Assembly: GCA_002862095.1 (NCBI GenBank) | Contig: PHSQ01000001.1 | Coordinates: forward strand, 124,001 to 188,000 | From: Methylocystis sp. KS32 | GTDB lineage: Bacteria > Pseudomonadota > Alphaproteobacteria > Rhizobiales > Beijerinckiaceae | DNA length: 64,000 bases | Direction of reading: 5' to 3' | Shown here: positions 37,124 through 47,214 of the stretch, in pieces | Position numbering within the stretch: the stretch's first letter is position 1 | Layout of the letters: every line of letters begins with the position of its first letter | Notes under the pieces: generated by a model | The model's input: the letters and a program-made list of their open reading frames with translations, nothing else | What the model was told of the DNA's origin: nothing | Database searches by the model: none | Made by a program: the position numbers and the translations under genes

Positions 37124-38644
37124 ATGGTTGAACGTAGAGATGTTTTGCGAGCGGCGCTGGGCGCTTTGGCCGCCGGTTTCGGCCCCGCGATGGGCGCTCC
37201 CGCAGATCAGCCCGCCACCCCTGCTTTTTCACGGGATAATGTCATTGAGCTCGCCCGCTCGCTGGCGAAAAAGCCTTTTGTTTCTCCCGTCAACGATTTG
37301 CGGGAGCCCTTCGCCGCGCTGACCTACGAGCAATATGTCGGCATCAAAATGAAGCCCGGCGCCGCGGTCTGGTCGGGCGCAAACAGAGGCTTTTCTTTCG
37401 AGCCCCTGCATCGCGGGCCGATTTTCAGCACGCCCGTGGATCTGTTCGTGGTCGAGGGCGGAGTGACGAAGCGCATCGCCTATGACCAGAGCCAATTCGA
37501 TTACGGCGGCCTGAAGGTTCCCGAGAAACTGCCGGACATCGGCTTCTCGGGCATTCGGGTTCTGCGCGCGCGGGACGGCGGAGCCGAGGCCGAACTGGCC
37601 CTGTTTCAGGGTGCGAGTTTCTACCGCGCCTGCGCCCCCGGCCAGATGCTTGGCGCGAGCGCGCGCGGCCTCGCGATTCGCACCGCCGATCCTCGCGGGG
37701 AAGAGTTTCCCGCGTTCCGAACCTTTTGGATCGAAAAACCCGCGCTCGGCGACAATGCGCTGGTCATCCACGCCTTGCTCGATTCGCAAAGCGTCACCGG
37801 CGCTTACCGCTTCACATTGCGCCCCGGCGAAGCCACGATCATCGACACCGAGCTGACGCTTTTTCCCCGCGCCGATCTAGATCATATCGGGATCGCGGGA
37901 TTTGCGGGCGCCTCGCTTTTTACCCCACTCGACCGCCGTCGCACCGACGACATTCGTCCCGCCGTGGCGGAGTTGAACGGACTGCAAATGCTGACCGGCG
38001 CCAATGAATGGCTTTGGCGGCCGATTTCCAATCGCAACAATCTACAGCTTTCGTCCTTCGTCGACGCCAATCCCAAGGGGTTCGGCTGTCTGATGCGCAA
38101 CCGCGAGATCGGCGCCTATCAAGACGACGAGCAGCATTGGGAGCGCAGGCCGTCCTTGTGGATCGAACCGCTCGGGGAATGGGGCGAGGGCTCGGTGCAA
38201 CTCGTCGAGATCCCCTCCGAATCCGAGATCAACCAAAACATCATCGCCTATTGGCGCCCCAAGGAGGCCCTGACCGCGCCCAAGGAGACAAGTTACGCCT
38301 ATCGCCAATTCTGGTGCTGGGAGCCGCCCGCGCGCCCGCCTTTGGCGTATGTGACGGACGCGCGCGGCGGTCGCGCCTCCTTGCCAAAATTGCGCCGTTT
38401 TGTCGTTGTCTTCGCTGGCGAGGTTTTGGGCGATCCGGCGCGGACGGCTTCGCTTCGACCCGCCCTTTCTACTTCTCCGGGAGCAGCGTCGAACATTCGC
38501 ATTTATCCCAATCAGCAGGCCAAGACCTGCCGAGTGGTGTTCGACCTCGATCCCGGCGGGGAGAGTTTTTGCGAGTTGCGGCTCGTTCTCCAATCGGGCG
38601 ACGACCCGATCAGCGAAACCTGGCTCTACAGATGGACGTCGTGA
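37124..38644 (+). CDS. opgG: Periplasmic glucan biosynthesis protein OpgG
   Basis: OpgG/MdoG (506 residues) is needed to build or branch osmoregulated periplasmic glucans. The N-terminus VERRDVLRAALGALAAGFGP has an RR pair and hydrophobic core consistent with Tat or Sec export, with cleavage near residue 28. Family motifs include FSRDNVIELARSLAKKPFV, FEPLHRGPIF, EFPAFRTFWIEKP and NEWLWRPISNRNNLQLSSF. It overlaps opgH by 13 bases, the usual opgGH operon. The two-gene form implies linear or branched glucans. Confidence 0.95.
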   Translation: MVERRDVLRAALGALAAGFGPAMGAPADQPATPAFSRDNVIELARSLAKKPFVSPVNDLREPFAALTYEQYVGIKMKPGAAVWSGANRGFSFEPLHRGPIFSTPVDLFVVEGGVTKRIAYDQSQFDYGGLKVPEKLPDIGFSGIRVLRARDGGAEAELALFQGASFYRACAPGQMLGASARGLAIRTADPRGEEFPAFRTFWIEKPALGDNALVIHALLDSQSVTGAYRFTLRPGEATIIDTELTLFPRADLDHIGIAGFAGASLFTPLDRRRTDDIRPAVAELNGLQMLTGANEWLWRPISNRNNLQLSSFVDANPKGFGCLMRNREIGAYQDDEQHWERRPSLWIEPLGEWGEGSVQLVEIPSESEINQNIIAYWRPKEALTAPKETSYAYRQFWCWEPPARPPLAYVTDARGGRASLPKLRRFVVVFAGEVLGDPARTASLRPALSTSPGAASNIRIYPNQQAKTCRVVFDLDPGGESFCELRLVLQSGDDPISETWLYRWTS

Positions 38645-40839
38645 ACCAAACATTCGCCGAGGCCCTTTCTTCCGATGCTGACGCCCTTTCGACGCTGGGG
38701 GGCGCTTTCGCGCCTCCGACGCCCGCCGAGGCCCGGTTGTCGATGCCGGCTCAGAACCTTTTCAAATTTGATTCTCGTCCACGTCGCCCGGCGGCGCCTC
38801 ACCTCGCTTACACCCCTTGGCTCTCGCGTTTGGCGACCTTTGGCGGCGGCGGGGCGCTGACCGCCTATGGCGGCCACGAGATGTATAAGGTGATCGACGT
38901 CGGCGGCGTCACTACCCTGAAATGGGCGCTGCTTGCGCTCTTCATACTGAATTTCTCGTGGATCGCGCTGACATTTTCGAGCAGCCTCGTCGGTTTGGCC
39001 GCGCTGCTGCGTAGGTCTCGGCCGCTGGCCATGCCCATGCGGCTCACCGCCAAAACGGCGGTGGTCATGCCGATCTATAACGAAGCGCCGAGCCGCGTAT
39101 TCGCCGCCTTGCAGGCCATCTTCGAGGATGTTGAAGCCACCGGCCTCGGCGAGCGGTTCGACTGGTTTTTTCTGTCTGATACGACAAACCCAGACATCTG
39201 GATCGCGGAGGAACGGGCCTTCATCGGCATTCGCCACAGGCTCGGGGCCGCCGGAGCCCGCGTTTTTTATCGCCATCGCGAAAAAAACACGAGCCGCAAG
39301 GCGGGCAACATCGCGGATTTCGTGTCGCGGTGGGGCGGCGCTTACGCCCATATGGTTGTGCTCGACGCCGACAGTCTTATGACCGGGGCGACCATCGTGC
39401 GCCTTGCCGCCGCGATGGAGGCGGACCCCGACTCCGGGATCATCCAGACGTTGCCTCTCATTATCAACCGTAACACGCTTTTCGCGCGCGTTCAGCAGTT
39501 CGCGGCCCGCATTTACGGCCCCGTTATCGCCGCCGGCCTATCGGAATGGATGGGGCGCGACGGAAACTATTGGGGACACAACGCCATCATTCGCACCGAG
39601 GCCTTCGCGCGTCATTGCGGTCTGCCGGATCTGCGAGGCCGCCCTCCGTGGGGCGGTCATATCATGAGCCACGATTTCGTCGAGGCGGCGCTCATTCGCC
39701 GCGCTGGCTACGCCGTTTATATGCTGCCCACTCTCGGCGGCTCCTACGAAGAAAGCCCGCCCTCGCTCATTGATCTTTCGACTCGCGACCGGCGCTGGTG
39801 CCAGGGCAATTTGCAGCATATCCGCATCCTGTTCGGCCGCGGCTTCCATTGGGCTTCGCGCCAGCATTTCCTCACCGGCATTTTCGGCTATCTCACCTCG
39901 CCGCTGTGGCTGCTGCAATTGCTGGTTGGCATCACCATCGTCTTTCAAGCAAGCTACTTCCGGCCGGAATATTTCTCCTCGGAATTCGCCCTTTTTCCGG
40001 TTTGGCCGCGTTTCGACGCCGAGCGCTCGCTCGAGCTTTTCGCGCTGACGATGGGTATCCTTCTGGCGCCCAAATTTTTCGGGCTAATCGTCGCGATTCA
40101 CGATCCCGAGACACGCGGGGGGTCCGGCGGCGTCGTCATGTTGCTCATCTCGACCCTGTTCGAGGTGGTGCTCTCGGCCCTGCTCGCGCCGATCATGATG
40201 CTGATCCAGACAGGGCATGTCGTCCATATCGTCTTCGGCTTCGATACGGGTTGGGACCCGCAGCGCCGCGACGACGGCTCCGTGCCTTTCTCGGCCATCG
40301 TGCGGCGTCATCGCTCGCACATGGCGCTCGGGGTTCTCTCGTTGCTCGCCGGCCTGTTGATTTCACCTTCGCTGGTGGCGTGGATGTCGCCCACGATCGC
40401 CGGCCTCATTCTCGCAATCCCGATCTCCTGGCTGACCAGCCAACGTTGGCTCGGGTTGGCTTTTCGCCGGGCTGGGGCGCTGGTGACGCCGGAGGAGACC
40501 AACACGCCGCACATCGCAAAACGCGGACGGGCGCTTTCCAAGGTGCTGGCGCGGGCCGGCGAAGACGAAGCCAACGGCATTCTGGCCATCCACGGCGATG
40601 CGGAACTGCGCGCCCTGCACGAGGCTTGGCTCCCCGTGCGCAAGCCGCGTCAGCGCGGCCAGATCACCGCCGATCGCGCCGTCGCGGAGGCCAAGCTCGC
40701 GGATGCGGAGACGATCGACGATGCGGTGCAATGGCTCAATCGTGGAGAACGTCTGGTCACGCTGAGCGACCGGGCTTTGATCTCGATGGTCGCCCGCCTT
40801 CCCCGCCTGGACAGGCCAGAGGCCGCCGCAGCCGAATGA
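38632..40839 (+). CDS. opgH: Glucans biosynthesis glucosyltransferase H
   Basis: OpgH/MdoH (735 residues) polymerises glucose from UDP-glucose and moves it across the inner membrane. A cytosolic GT2 domain between membrane helices has TAVVMPIYNEAPSRVFAALQ, the metal-binding VVLDADSLMTG, and the acceptor motif TRDRRWCQGNLQH (Q-x-x-R-W type). About eight membrane helices flank it. The gene starts inside the 3' end of opgG (ATG 38632); the open frame extends further upstream but only as a shadow of opgG. It is followed 10 bases later by a DUF952 gene. Confidence 0.95.
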   Translation: MDVVNQTFAEALSSDADALSTLGGAFAPPTPAEARLSMPAQNLFKFDSRPRRPAAPHLAYTPWLSRLATFGGGGALTAYGGHEMYKVIDVGGVTTLKWALLALFILNFSWIALTFSSSLVGLAALLRRSRPLAMPMRLTAKTAVVMPIYNEAPSRVFAALQAIFEDVEATGLGERFDWFFLSDTTNPDIWIAEERAFIGIRHRLGAAGARVFYRHREKNTSRKAGNIADFVSRWGGAYAHMVVLDADSLMTGATIVRLAAAMEADPDSGIIQTLPLIINRNTLFARVQQFAARIYGPVIAAGLSEWMGRDGNYWGHNAIIRTEAFARHCGLPDLRGRPPWGGHIMSHDFVEAALIRRAGYAVYMLPTLGGSYEESPPSLIDLSTRDRRWCQGNLQHIRILFGRGFHWASRQHFLTGIFGYLTSPLWLLQLLVGITIVFQASYFRPEYFSSEFALFPVWPRFDAERSLELFALTMGILLAPKFFGLIVAIHDPETRGGSGGVVMLLISTLFEVVLSALLAPIMMLIQTGHVVHIVFGFDTGWDPQRRDDGSVPFSAIVRRHRSHMALGVLSLLAGLLISPSLVAWMSPTIAGLILAIPISWLTSQRWLGLAFRRAGALVTPEETNTPHIAKRGRALSKVLARAGEDEANGILAIHGDAELRALHEAWLPVRKPRQRGQITADRAVAEAKLADAETIDDAVQWLNRGERLVTLSDRALISMVARLPRLDRPEAAAAE

Positions 40840-40849
40840 AGGTTTGTTC

Positions 40850-41188
40850 GTGACGCTAATATACAAGATTGTCGCCGCCCCGGTTTTCCAGGCGGCGAAA
40901 AGCGCATTCAGGGGCGCCGGCGTCGATCTTTCGGACGGCTTCATCCATTTTTCGACCGCCGAGCAGGTGAGAGAAACCGCCGAGCGTCATTACCGGGGGC
41001 AGGACGGTCTCTTCCTCGTAGCGGTCGAGGCCGAAGCTTTGGGCGCGGCGCTGAAATGGGAGGTTTCTCGCGGCGGCGCGTTGTTCCCCCATCTCTATGG
41101 CGAATTGCCGCTCTCAGTGGTGGCCTGGGCCAGGCCCTTGCCTCGGACCGAAGACGGCGGGCACGATTTTTCGGGGTTTTCGCTATGA
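40850..41188 (+). CDS. DUF952 family protein
   Basis: The 112-residue cytosolic protein belongs to DUF952. YKIV near the N-terminus, DLSDGFIHFSTAEQVRETAE in the middle, and the GALFPHLYGELPLSVVAWAR segment are the family pattern. The GTG at 40850 is the likely start (MTLIYKIVA), 10 bases after the opgH stop. The stop overlaps the pyrD start as ATGA, indicating coupling with pyrimidine synthesis. DUF952 genes are often next to pyrD in alphaproteobacteria. The biochemical role is unknown. Confidence 0.88.
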   Translation: MTLIYKIVAAPVFQAAKSAFRGAGVDLSDGFIHFSTAEQVRETAERHYRGQDGLFLVAVEAEALGAALKWEVSRGGALFPHLYGELPLSVVAWARPLPRTEDGGHDFSGFSL

Positions 41189-42243
41189 TCGCATGGCTCG
41201 GGGACGCCGCGACGGCTTTGACGAGGCGGCTGGACGCGGAAGCCGCCCATCGAGCGACGATAGCGGGTCTGAAACTCTTGCCGGATTTGGCGCCGGCCCC
41301 CGACGACGCTCGTCTCGAAACCTCGGTGTTGGGCCTCGAATTCCCAAATCCAATCGGCCTCGCCGCCGGCTTCGACAAAAACGCCGAGGTTTTTGGGTCC
41401 GCCCGGGCGTTCGGCTTCGGATTCGTCGAAGTCGGCACGCTCACTCCCCGCCCCCAGCCGGGCAATCCACGTCCGCGCGCTTTTCGTCTCGTGGAGGATC
41501 GCGGCGTCATTAACCGTTATGGTTTCAACAACGACGGCCACGCGCCTGCGCTGCGTCGTCTTTCCGCGCGCCGGGGCGGCGCGATCGTCGGCGTCAACAT
41601 CGGCGCCAATAAAGATTCGAGCGATCGCATCGGGGATTATGTCGGGGGAGTGAAAACCTTCTGGCGGGTCGCCGATTATTTCACGATAAATGTCTCGTCG
41701 CCCAATACCCCAGGGCTGCGCGATTTGCAGGAGCCTCGGGCTCTGGCCGAACTCCTAGCGCGCGTTCTGGAAGCGCGCGACGCGGCGCCGGCGCGTCGTC
41801 CGCTGCTGCTGAAAATCGCGCCCGATCTTGATCTCGATCAACTGGATGGGATCGTGCGCATCGCGCGAGACTCCCGCATCGACGGCATGATCGTTTCCAA
41901 CACCACCATTTCTCGTCCCGCCTCGCTGCGCTCCAAGCTGGCCGGCGAAACCGGCGGGCTTTCCGGCGGACCGCTGTTCGCGCTTTCGACGCAGCGTCTG
42001 GCTCAGGCCTTTATTCGGGTCGAGCGGCAGTTTCCCCTGATCGGCGTTGGTGGAATCGATAGCGTGGCGACCGCTTTCGCCAAAATCGAGGCGGGGGCCT
42101 CCCTCATCCAGCTTTATACGGGACTGGTTTACGAGGGGCCGGGTCTCGTCGCCCGCGTCAAGCGGGGAATTGTCGCGCGTCTCGCCGAGGAGCGCGCCGC
42201 CTTGCCTGATGTCGTCGGCCGCGAGGCGGCGAGCCTCGCCTAG
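41185..42243 (+). CDS. pyrD: Dihydroorotate dehydrogenase (quinone), class 2
   Basis: PyrD (352 residues) oxidises dihydroorotate to orotate with FMN and quinone at the membrane. The class 2 N-terminal helix extension is present (residues 1-40). The core shows NPIGLAAGFDKNAEV, VEVGTLTPRPQPGNPRPR, NRYGFNNDG, INVSSPNTPGLRDLQ with the catalytic serine, and IGVGGIDS near the C-terminus. Start ATG 41185 is fixed by the ATGA overlap with the DUF952 gene. It ends in a long hairpin. Confidence 0.96.
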   Translation: MIAWLGDAATALTRRLDAEAAHRATIAGLKLLPDLAPAPDDARLETSVLGLEFPNPIGLAAGFDKNAEVFGSARAFGFGFVEVGTLTPRPQPGNPRPRAFRLVEDRGVINRYGFNNDGHAPALRRLSARRGGAIVGVNIGANKDSSDRIGDYVGGVKTFWRVADYFTINVSSPNTPGLRDLQEPRALAELLARVLEARDAAPARRPLLLKIAPDLDLDQLDGIVRIARDSRIDGMIVSNTTISRPASLRSKLAGETGGLSGGPLFALSTQRLAQAFIRVERQFPLIGVGGIDSVATAFAKIEAGASLIQLYTGLVYEGPGLVARVKRGIVARLAEERAALPDVVGREAASLA

Positions 42244-42290
42244 AGCAAAATCCGAAAAAGTTGATAGAGTTTTTCGATTAGATTTTGCTC
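42243..42290 (+). terminator. Long AT-rich hairpin after pyrD
   Basis: Ten-base arms GAGCAAAATC (42243-42252) and GATTTTGCTC (42281-42290) are perfectly complementary and enclose a second 7-bp pairing CGAAAAA/TTTTTCG (42253-42259/42270-42276). A CTTTTTG run follows. It is probably the pyrD terminator or a dispersed intergenic repeat. Confidence 0.55.
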
Positions 42291-42465
42291 CAGCTTTTTG
42301 AATCTGGAACGATTTCTTAATCAACCAGACGTTTCCGTCCGGTCGGAAAGCCCTCTAGCGCCGCCTTGAGCCTATCGGCTTGCGATCGAATTTTGGCCAA
42401 ACGCTTGACCGGTTTTCGGCTGTCGCCTAATTTGATTTTCGCTAAATGTAGCCGAGGTCGGAAAA

Positions 42466-42566
42466 GTGGGTCAGCAAAAGGTAGTATATTTCGCGCCGAC
42501 GCCGGACTGGGCCTAGCCCGGTTCCCGGGATCGGCGCTTGACCAAGGCCCCGAGAGGGCCTTTTTT
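42466..42566 (+). promoter_or_regulatory. Candidate transcription attenuator and leader peptide for ilvB
   Basis: A 16-codon frame from GTG 42466 to TAG 42516 contains consecutive GTA GTA (Val-Val) codons (42481-42486) and ends TGG GCC TAG. Downstream a clear intrinsic terminator (AAGGCCC 42544-42550, GGGCCTT 42556-42562, T-run to 42566) lies 56 bases before ilvB. The bases GGGCCT (42509-42514), inside the end of the leader frame, can pair with AGGCCC of the terminator (42545-42550) as an antiterminator. This is the layout of amino-acid-controlled attenuation for branched-chain synthesis. The weak start signal keeps confidence moderate. Confidence 0.45.
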
Positions 42567-42621
42567 ATTGCCCGAAACGCGACTGAGCCCGAATGGAACG
42601 CCTGAAACGGAAAGCACGAAG

Positions 42622-44394
42622 ATGTCAAAAGAGATGACCGGCGCTGAAATGGTGGTCGAGGCCCTCAAGGATCATGGCGTCGATGTCCTTTTCGGCTATC
42701 CGGGTGGCGCGGTTCTCCCCATTTACGACGTGCTTTTCCAGCAAGAGGCGGTAAGACACATTCTCGTGCGCCATGAGCAGGGCGCCGCGCACGCCGCGGA
42801 GGGTTACGCTCGCTCGTCGGGCAAGGTCGGCGCCCTACTGGTCACCTCCGGCCCCGGCGCCACCAATACCGTCACCGGCCTCACCGACGCCTTGATGGAC
42901 AGTATCCCGCTGGTCTGCATCACGGGGCAGGTGCCGACGCATCTCATTGGCTCCGACGCCTTTCAGGAATGCGACACCGTCGGAATCACCCGTCATTGCA
43001 CCAAGCACAATTATCTCGTCAAAAGCATAGACGACCTGTGCCGGGTGCTCCACGAGGCTTTCTACGTGGCCACCAATGGCCGGCCCGGCCCGGTCGTGGT
43101 CGACATCCCCAAGGACGTGCAGTTCGCCCGCGGCGTCTACGCGCCGCCGCACAATGTCCAGCACAAGACCTATAATCCGCAGATGGACGGCGATACCGCG
43201 CTCATCAGGGAAGCGGTGCGGATGATGGCCTCGGCGCAAAAGCCCATCTTCTATACCGGGGGCGGCGTCATCAATTCGGGTTCCCCCGCGTCCACGCTGC
43301 TTCGCGAACTCGTGGCGCTGACCGGTTTTCCGATCACCTCGACGCTGATGGGACTCGGCGCCTACCCGGCCTCGGGCGACGCCTGGCTCGGCATGTTGGG
43401 GATGCATGGCACTTTCGAGGCCAACAACGCCATGCACGATTGCGATCTGATGATCGCCGTCGGCGCTCGCTTCGACGACCGCATCACAGGAAGATTGGAC
43501 GCTTTTTCGCCGGGCTCAAAGAAAATCCACATCGACATAGACCGCTCCTCCATCAACAAGAACGTTAAGGTCGACCTCGCCATCGTCGGCGACTGCGGTC
43601 ATGTGCTCGAGGCGATGGTGCGGGTGTGGCGTTCGGAGGCCATGCACGCGGAAAAACAGCAGCTTGGCGATTGGTGGCGCCAGATTGACCAATGGCGAGG
43701 AAGGAAATCGCTCGCGTTCCGCAATTCGGACAAGGTGATCAAGCCGCAATACGCCGTGCAGCGGCTTTACGAGCTCACCAAGGACAAGGACGTCTATATA
43801 ACGACCGAAGTCGGTCAGCATCAGATGTGGGCCGCCCAGCACTTTCATTTCGACGAGCCAAACCACTGGATGACCTCCGGCGGGCTCGGCACCATGGGGT
43901 ACGGCCTGCCGGCGGCGATCGGCGCGCAACTCGCCCACCCTGGCTCGCTCGTGGTCGACATCGCCGGCGAGGCGTCGATCCTGATGTGCATTCAGGAGCT
44001 CTCCACCGCAATTCAATACCGCCTCCCGGTGAAGGTGTTCATCCTGAACAACGAATACATGGGCATGGTGCGTCAGTGGCAGGAACTCCTCCACGGCGGG
44101 CGTTACTCTCACAGCTATTCCGAAGCGCTGCCGGATTTCGTCAAACTCGCCGAGGCTTTTGGCGCCAAGGGGGTCCGCTGTTACGATCCTGCCGGCCTCG
44201 ACGCCGCGATCAAGGAGATGCTGGACTACGACGGTCCGGTGCTGTTCGACTGCGTTGTGGAAAAATCCGAGAACTGCTTCCCTATGATCCCGTCGGGAAA
44301 AGCGCATAACGATATGCTGCTCGCCGATCTTTCGGACGACGCGGGAATCGAGCTTGGCGCCGTCATCGACGAAAAAGGCAAGATGCTCGTCTGA
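42622..44394 (+). CDS. ilvB: Acetolactate synthase large subunit
   Basis: The 590-residue catalytic subunit condenses pyruvate with pyruvate or 2-ketobutyrate, the first common step of valine, leucine and isoleucine synthesis. It uses ThDP, FAD and Mg. The N-terminal ThDP domain has GYPGGAVLPIYD, the catalytic Glu in VRHEQGAAHAAEGYARSSGK, and TSGPGATNTVTGL. The C-terminal ThDP motif reads GDIAGEASILMC-like (VVDIAGEASILMCIQELSTA) where the usual G-D-G is D-I-A-G-E-A; NNEYMGMVRQWQ follows. The start MSKEMTGAEMVVEAL was chosen over a 28-codon extension through the attenuator. It is followed 41 bases later by ilvN. Confidence 0.96.
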   Translation: MSKEMTGAEMVVEALKDHGVDVLFGYPGGAVLPIYDVLFQQEAVRHILVRHEQGAAHAAEGYARSSGKVGALLVTSGPGATNTVTGLTDALMDSIPLVCITGQVPTHLIGSDAFQECDTVGITRHCTKHNYLVKSIDDLCRVLHEAFYVATNGRPGPVVVDIPKDVQFARGVYAPPHNVQHKTYNPQMDGDTALIREAVRMMASAQKPIFYTGGGVINSGSPASTLLRELVALTGFPITSTLMGLGAYPASGDAWLGMLGMHGTFEANNAMHDCDLMIAVGARFDDRITGRLDAFSPGSKKIHIDIDRSSINKNVKVDLAIVGDCGHVLEAMVRVWRSEAMHAEKQQLGDWWRQIDQWRGRKSLAFRNSDKVIKPQYAVQRLYELTKDKDVYITTEVGQHQMWAAQHFHFDEPNHWMTSGGLGTMGYGLPAAIGAQLAHPGSLVVDIAGEASILMCIQELSTAIQYRLPVKVFILNNEYMGMVRQWQELLHGGRYSHSYSEALPDFVKLAEAFGAKGVRCYDPAGLDAAIKEMLDYDGPVLFDCVVEKSENCFPMIPSGKAHNDMLLADLSDDAGIELGAVIDEKGKMLV

Positions 44395-44435
44395 CCGCGG
44401 AGATCGAAACCGCACAGATAAAGAACGGAACCGAC

Positions 44436-44987
44436 ATGAACGCTCCAGCCTCGCCGCCTTCGCCCTATTCCGCGTCGAAGGCGCAATCGAAGATAGAGCA
44501 GCACACGCTTTCGGTGCTGGCCGACAATGAACCGGGCGTCCTCGCTCGCGTCGTGGGCTTGTTTTCAGGCCGCGGCTACAACATCGAAAGCCTGACCGTG
44601 GCCGAGGTGGTTCATGCTGAGCATCTCTCGCGCATCACCATCCGAACCTCGGGCGCCCCGGAAACGATCGACCAGATCAGGCATCAGCTCGAGCGTCTTG
44701 TTCCCGTGCGCCAGGTCACGGACCTTTCCGAAGGCGGCAAAGGCTTGGAGCGCGAACTGGCCATGGTCAAGGTGCGCGGACGGGGCGAGAATCGCGCCGA
44801 CGCACTACAGCTCGCCGACGCTTTCCGGGCGCGCATCGTGGACGCGACCACGGAGAGCTTCATCTTCGAACTGACCGGAAAGCCAGAGAAAATCGATGAA
44901 TTCGTGGACCTAATGCGCCCCATCGGACTGGTCGAGGTATCGAGAACCGGCGTTGCGGCGATTTCGCGCGGACCGCAGCCGATTTAA
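44436..44987 (+). CDS. ilvN: Acetolactate synthase small (regulatory) subunit
   Basis: The 183-residue subunit confers valine feedback inhibition and stimulates IlvB. After a short Ala/Pro/Ser-rich leader, the ACT domain begins HTLSVLADNEPGVLARVVGL (residues about 23-42) with FSGRGYNIESLTVAEV. The C-terminal domain contains ELAMVKVRGRGENRADALQL and ENF-type TGKPEKIDEFVDLM. The length is longer than E. coli IlvN and matches IlvH-type subunits. It is co-transcribed with ilvB. Confidence 0.96.
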   Translation: MNAPASPPSPYSASKAQSKIEQHTLSVLADNEPGVLARVVGLFSGRGYNIESLTVAEVVHAEHLSRITIRTSGAPETIDQIRHQLERLVPVRQVTDLSEGGKGLERELAMVKVRGRGENRADALQLADAFRARIVDATTESFIFELTGKPEKIDEFVDLMRPIGLVEVSRTGVAAISRGPQPI

Positions 44988-46196
<1,209 letters not shown>

Positions 46197-46275
46197 CGCA
46201 TAATATAACCAAATCGAAACAAATGTGGGCTTTTTCGGGAATCTTCCGCCACTGGCGGCGGCGCTGAAAAAAGAG

Positions 46276-46302
46276 GCCGGCCCCCTGAAAAAGGGGGCTG
46301 GC
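46276..46302 (+). other. GC-rich hairpin after ilvC
   Basis: Arms GCCGGCCCCCT (46276-46286) and AGGGGGCTGGC (46292-46302) form an 11-bp stem with one G-T wobble. On the plus strand no T-run follows. On the minus strand a T-run does follow, but no minus-strand gene ends here. It may reduce read-through from ilvC into the next cassette or stabilise the ilvC mRNA end. Confidence 0.5.
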
Positions 46303-46318
46303 GGGAAGGGGATAGCGC

Positions 46319-47209
46319 ATGCATGGAGGGGCGGACCGCCCAGCCCAAGTGACCGGGAGCGAGGTTTGTCAGCGGATCGCCGAAATCACCCGCCTTCGGC
46401 TCTCCGGCGATCTCGACCGATTGATGGAATATTTTGCTCCCGACGTCGTGGTCCATTATAATTGCACCAAAGAGGGCCTTTTCAGCCCCGGCGTTCTAAA
46501 CGGGCGAGATCAATTCTGGGCAAACCTGCGGCTGACCGAAGAAAATTATCAGGGCGTCGACGGCGAAATCATCGACATCTTGGTCGAGAACGATCTTTCC
46601 GTCGTCCGCTGGCGCACACGCTGGCGTCATCGCGGCGCGCAAATAACATACACTGTCGAGATGGCCTATTTCCTGCGCTGGCGGAACAATCTCGTCATCG
46701 AGATGCATGAATTTCTGGACCTGCCGGGCGCCGCTATTCTCGATCGTGGCGCGCTGGGGACCTACGAAGACATGCTGAATCCGCGTCCCCCGGGATTGAA
46801 CCGAGAAGAAATGCTGCGGCGGCTTGAGGCGCTCGCGGATTTTCCGACGCCGATGGGTTTGGATATAGCGGCGATAAGAAAATATTGCTCACCGGACATT
46901 GTCTGTGAATTCGTGGGCAACAGAATCCGTATCCCCTATGCGGGAAGACATGTCGGCATCGAAGCGCTCATTAATATTGTTCGAGCAATAGGCGTCGATT
47001 TCGAGCAATTTAGAAACACTCTTTCGGATGTTGTCGTCGATGGCGGTCGTGTCGCCTTCCGCCGCACCGTCGAGTGGCGCCATCGCGGGACGGGAAGCCA
47101 GGGGCTGGTCGAACTAGCTGAATTCGTGAAATACGAGGACGGCCTGATTGTCGAACTGATCGAAATTCGCGACAGCGTCACCATCCTTGAGATGCAGGGC
47201 GAAATGTAA
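46319..47209 (+). CDS. Tandem SnoaL-like (NTF2-fold) protein
   Basis: The 296-residue protein consists of two related NTF2/SnoaL-like domains (about residues 14-140 and 160-295). Each has an N-terminal helix-rich part and a later beta sheet. The sheet motif WRHRG occurs at 102-106 and again at 253-257, each followed by a VEMAYF/VELAEF strand, direct evidence for internal duplication. SnoaL-like proteins are often small-molecule isomerases, cyclases or hydrolases of polyketide or steroid-like compounds; the substrate here is unknown. The start is uncertain: a GTG at 46349 is an alternative. The PhzF-like gene follows after 5 bases. Confidence 0.75.
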   Translation: MHGGADRPAQVTGSEVCQRIAEITRLRLSGDLDRLMEYFAPDVVVHYNCTKEGLFSPGVLNGRDQFWANLRLTEENYQGVDGEIIDILVENDLSVVRWRTRWRHRGAQITYTVEMAYFLRWRNNLVIEMHEFLDLPGAAILDRGALGTYEDMLNPRPPGLNREEMLRRLEALADFPTPMGLDIAAIRKYCSPDIVCEFVGNRIRIPYAGRHVGIEALINIVRAIGVDFEQFRNTLSDVVVDGGRVAFRRTVEWRHRGTGSQGLVELAEFVKYEDGLIVELIEIRDSVTILEMQGEM

Positions 47210-47214
47210 GGCCT

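Noticed and set aside
39798-40853. 351-codon plus-strand frame
   Set aside because: It overlaps opgH in another frame; opgH motifs run through uninterrupted.
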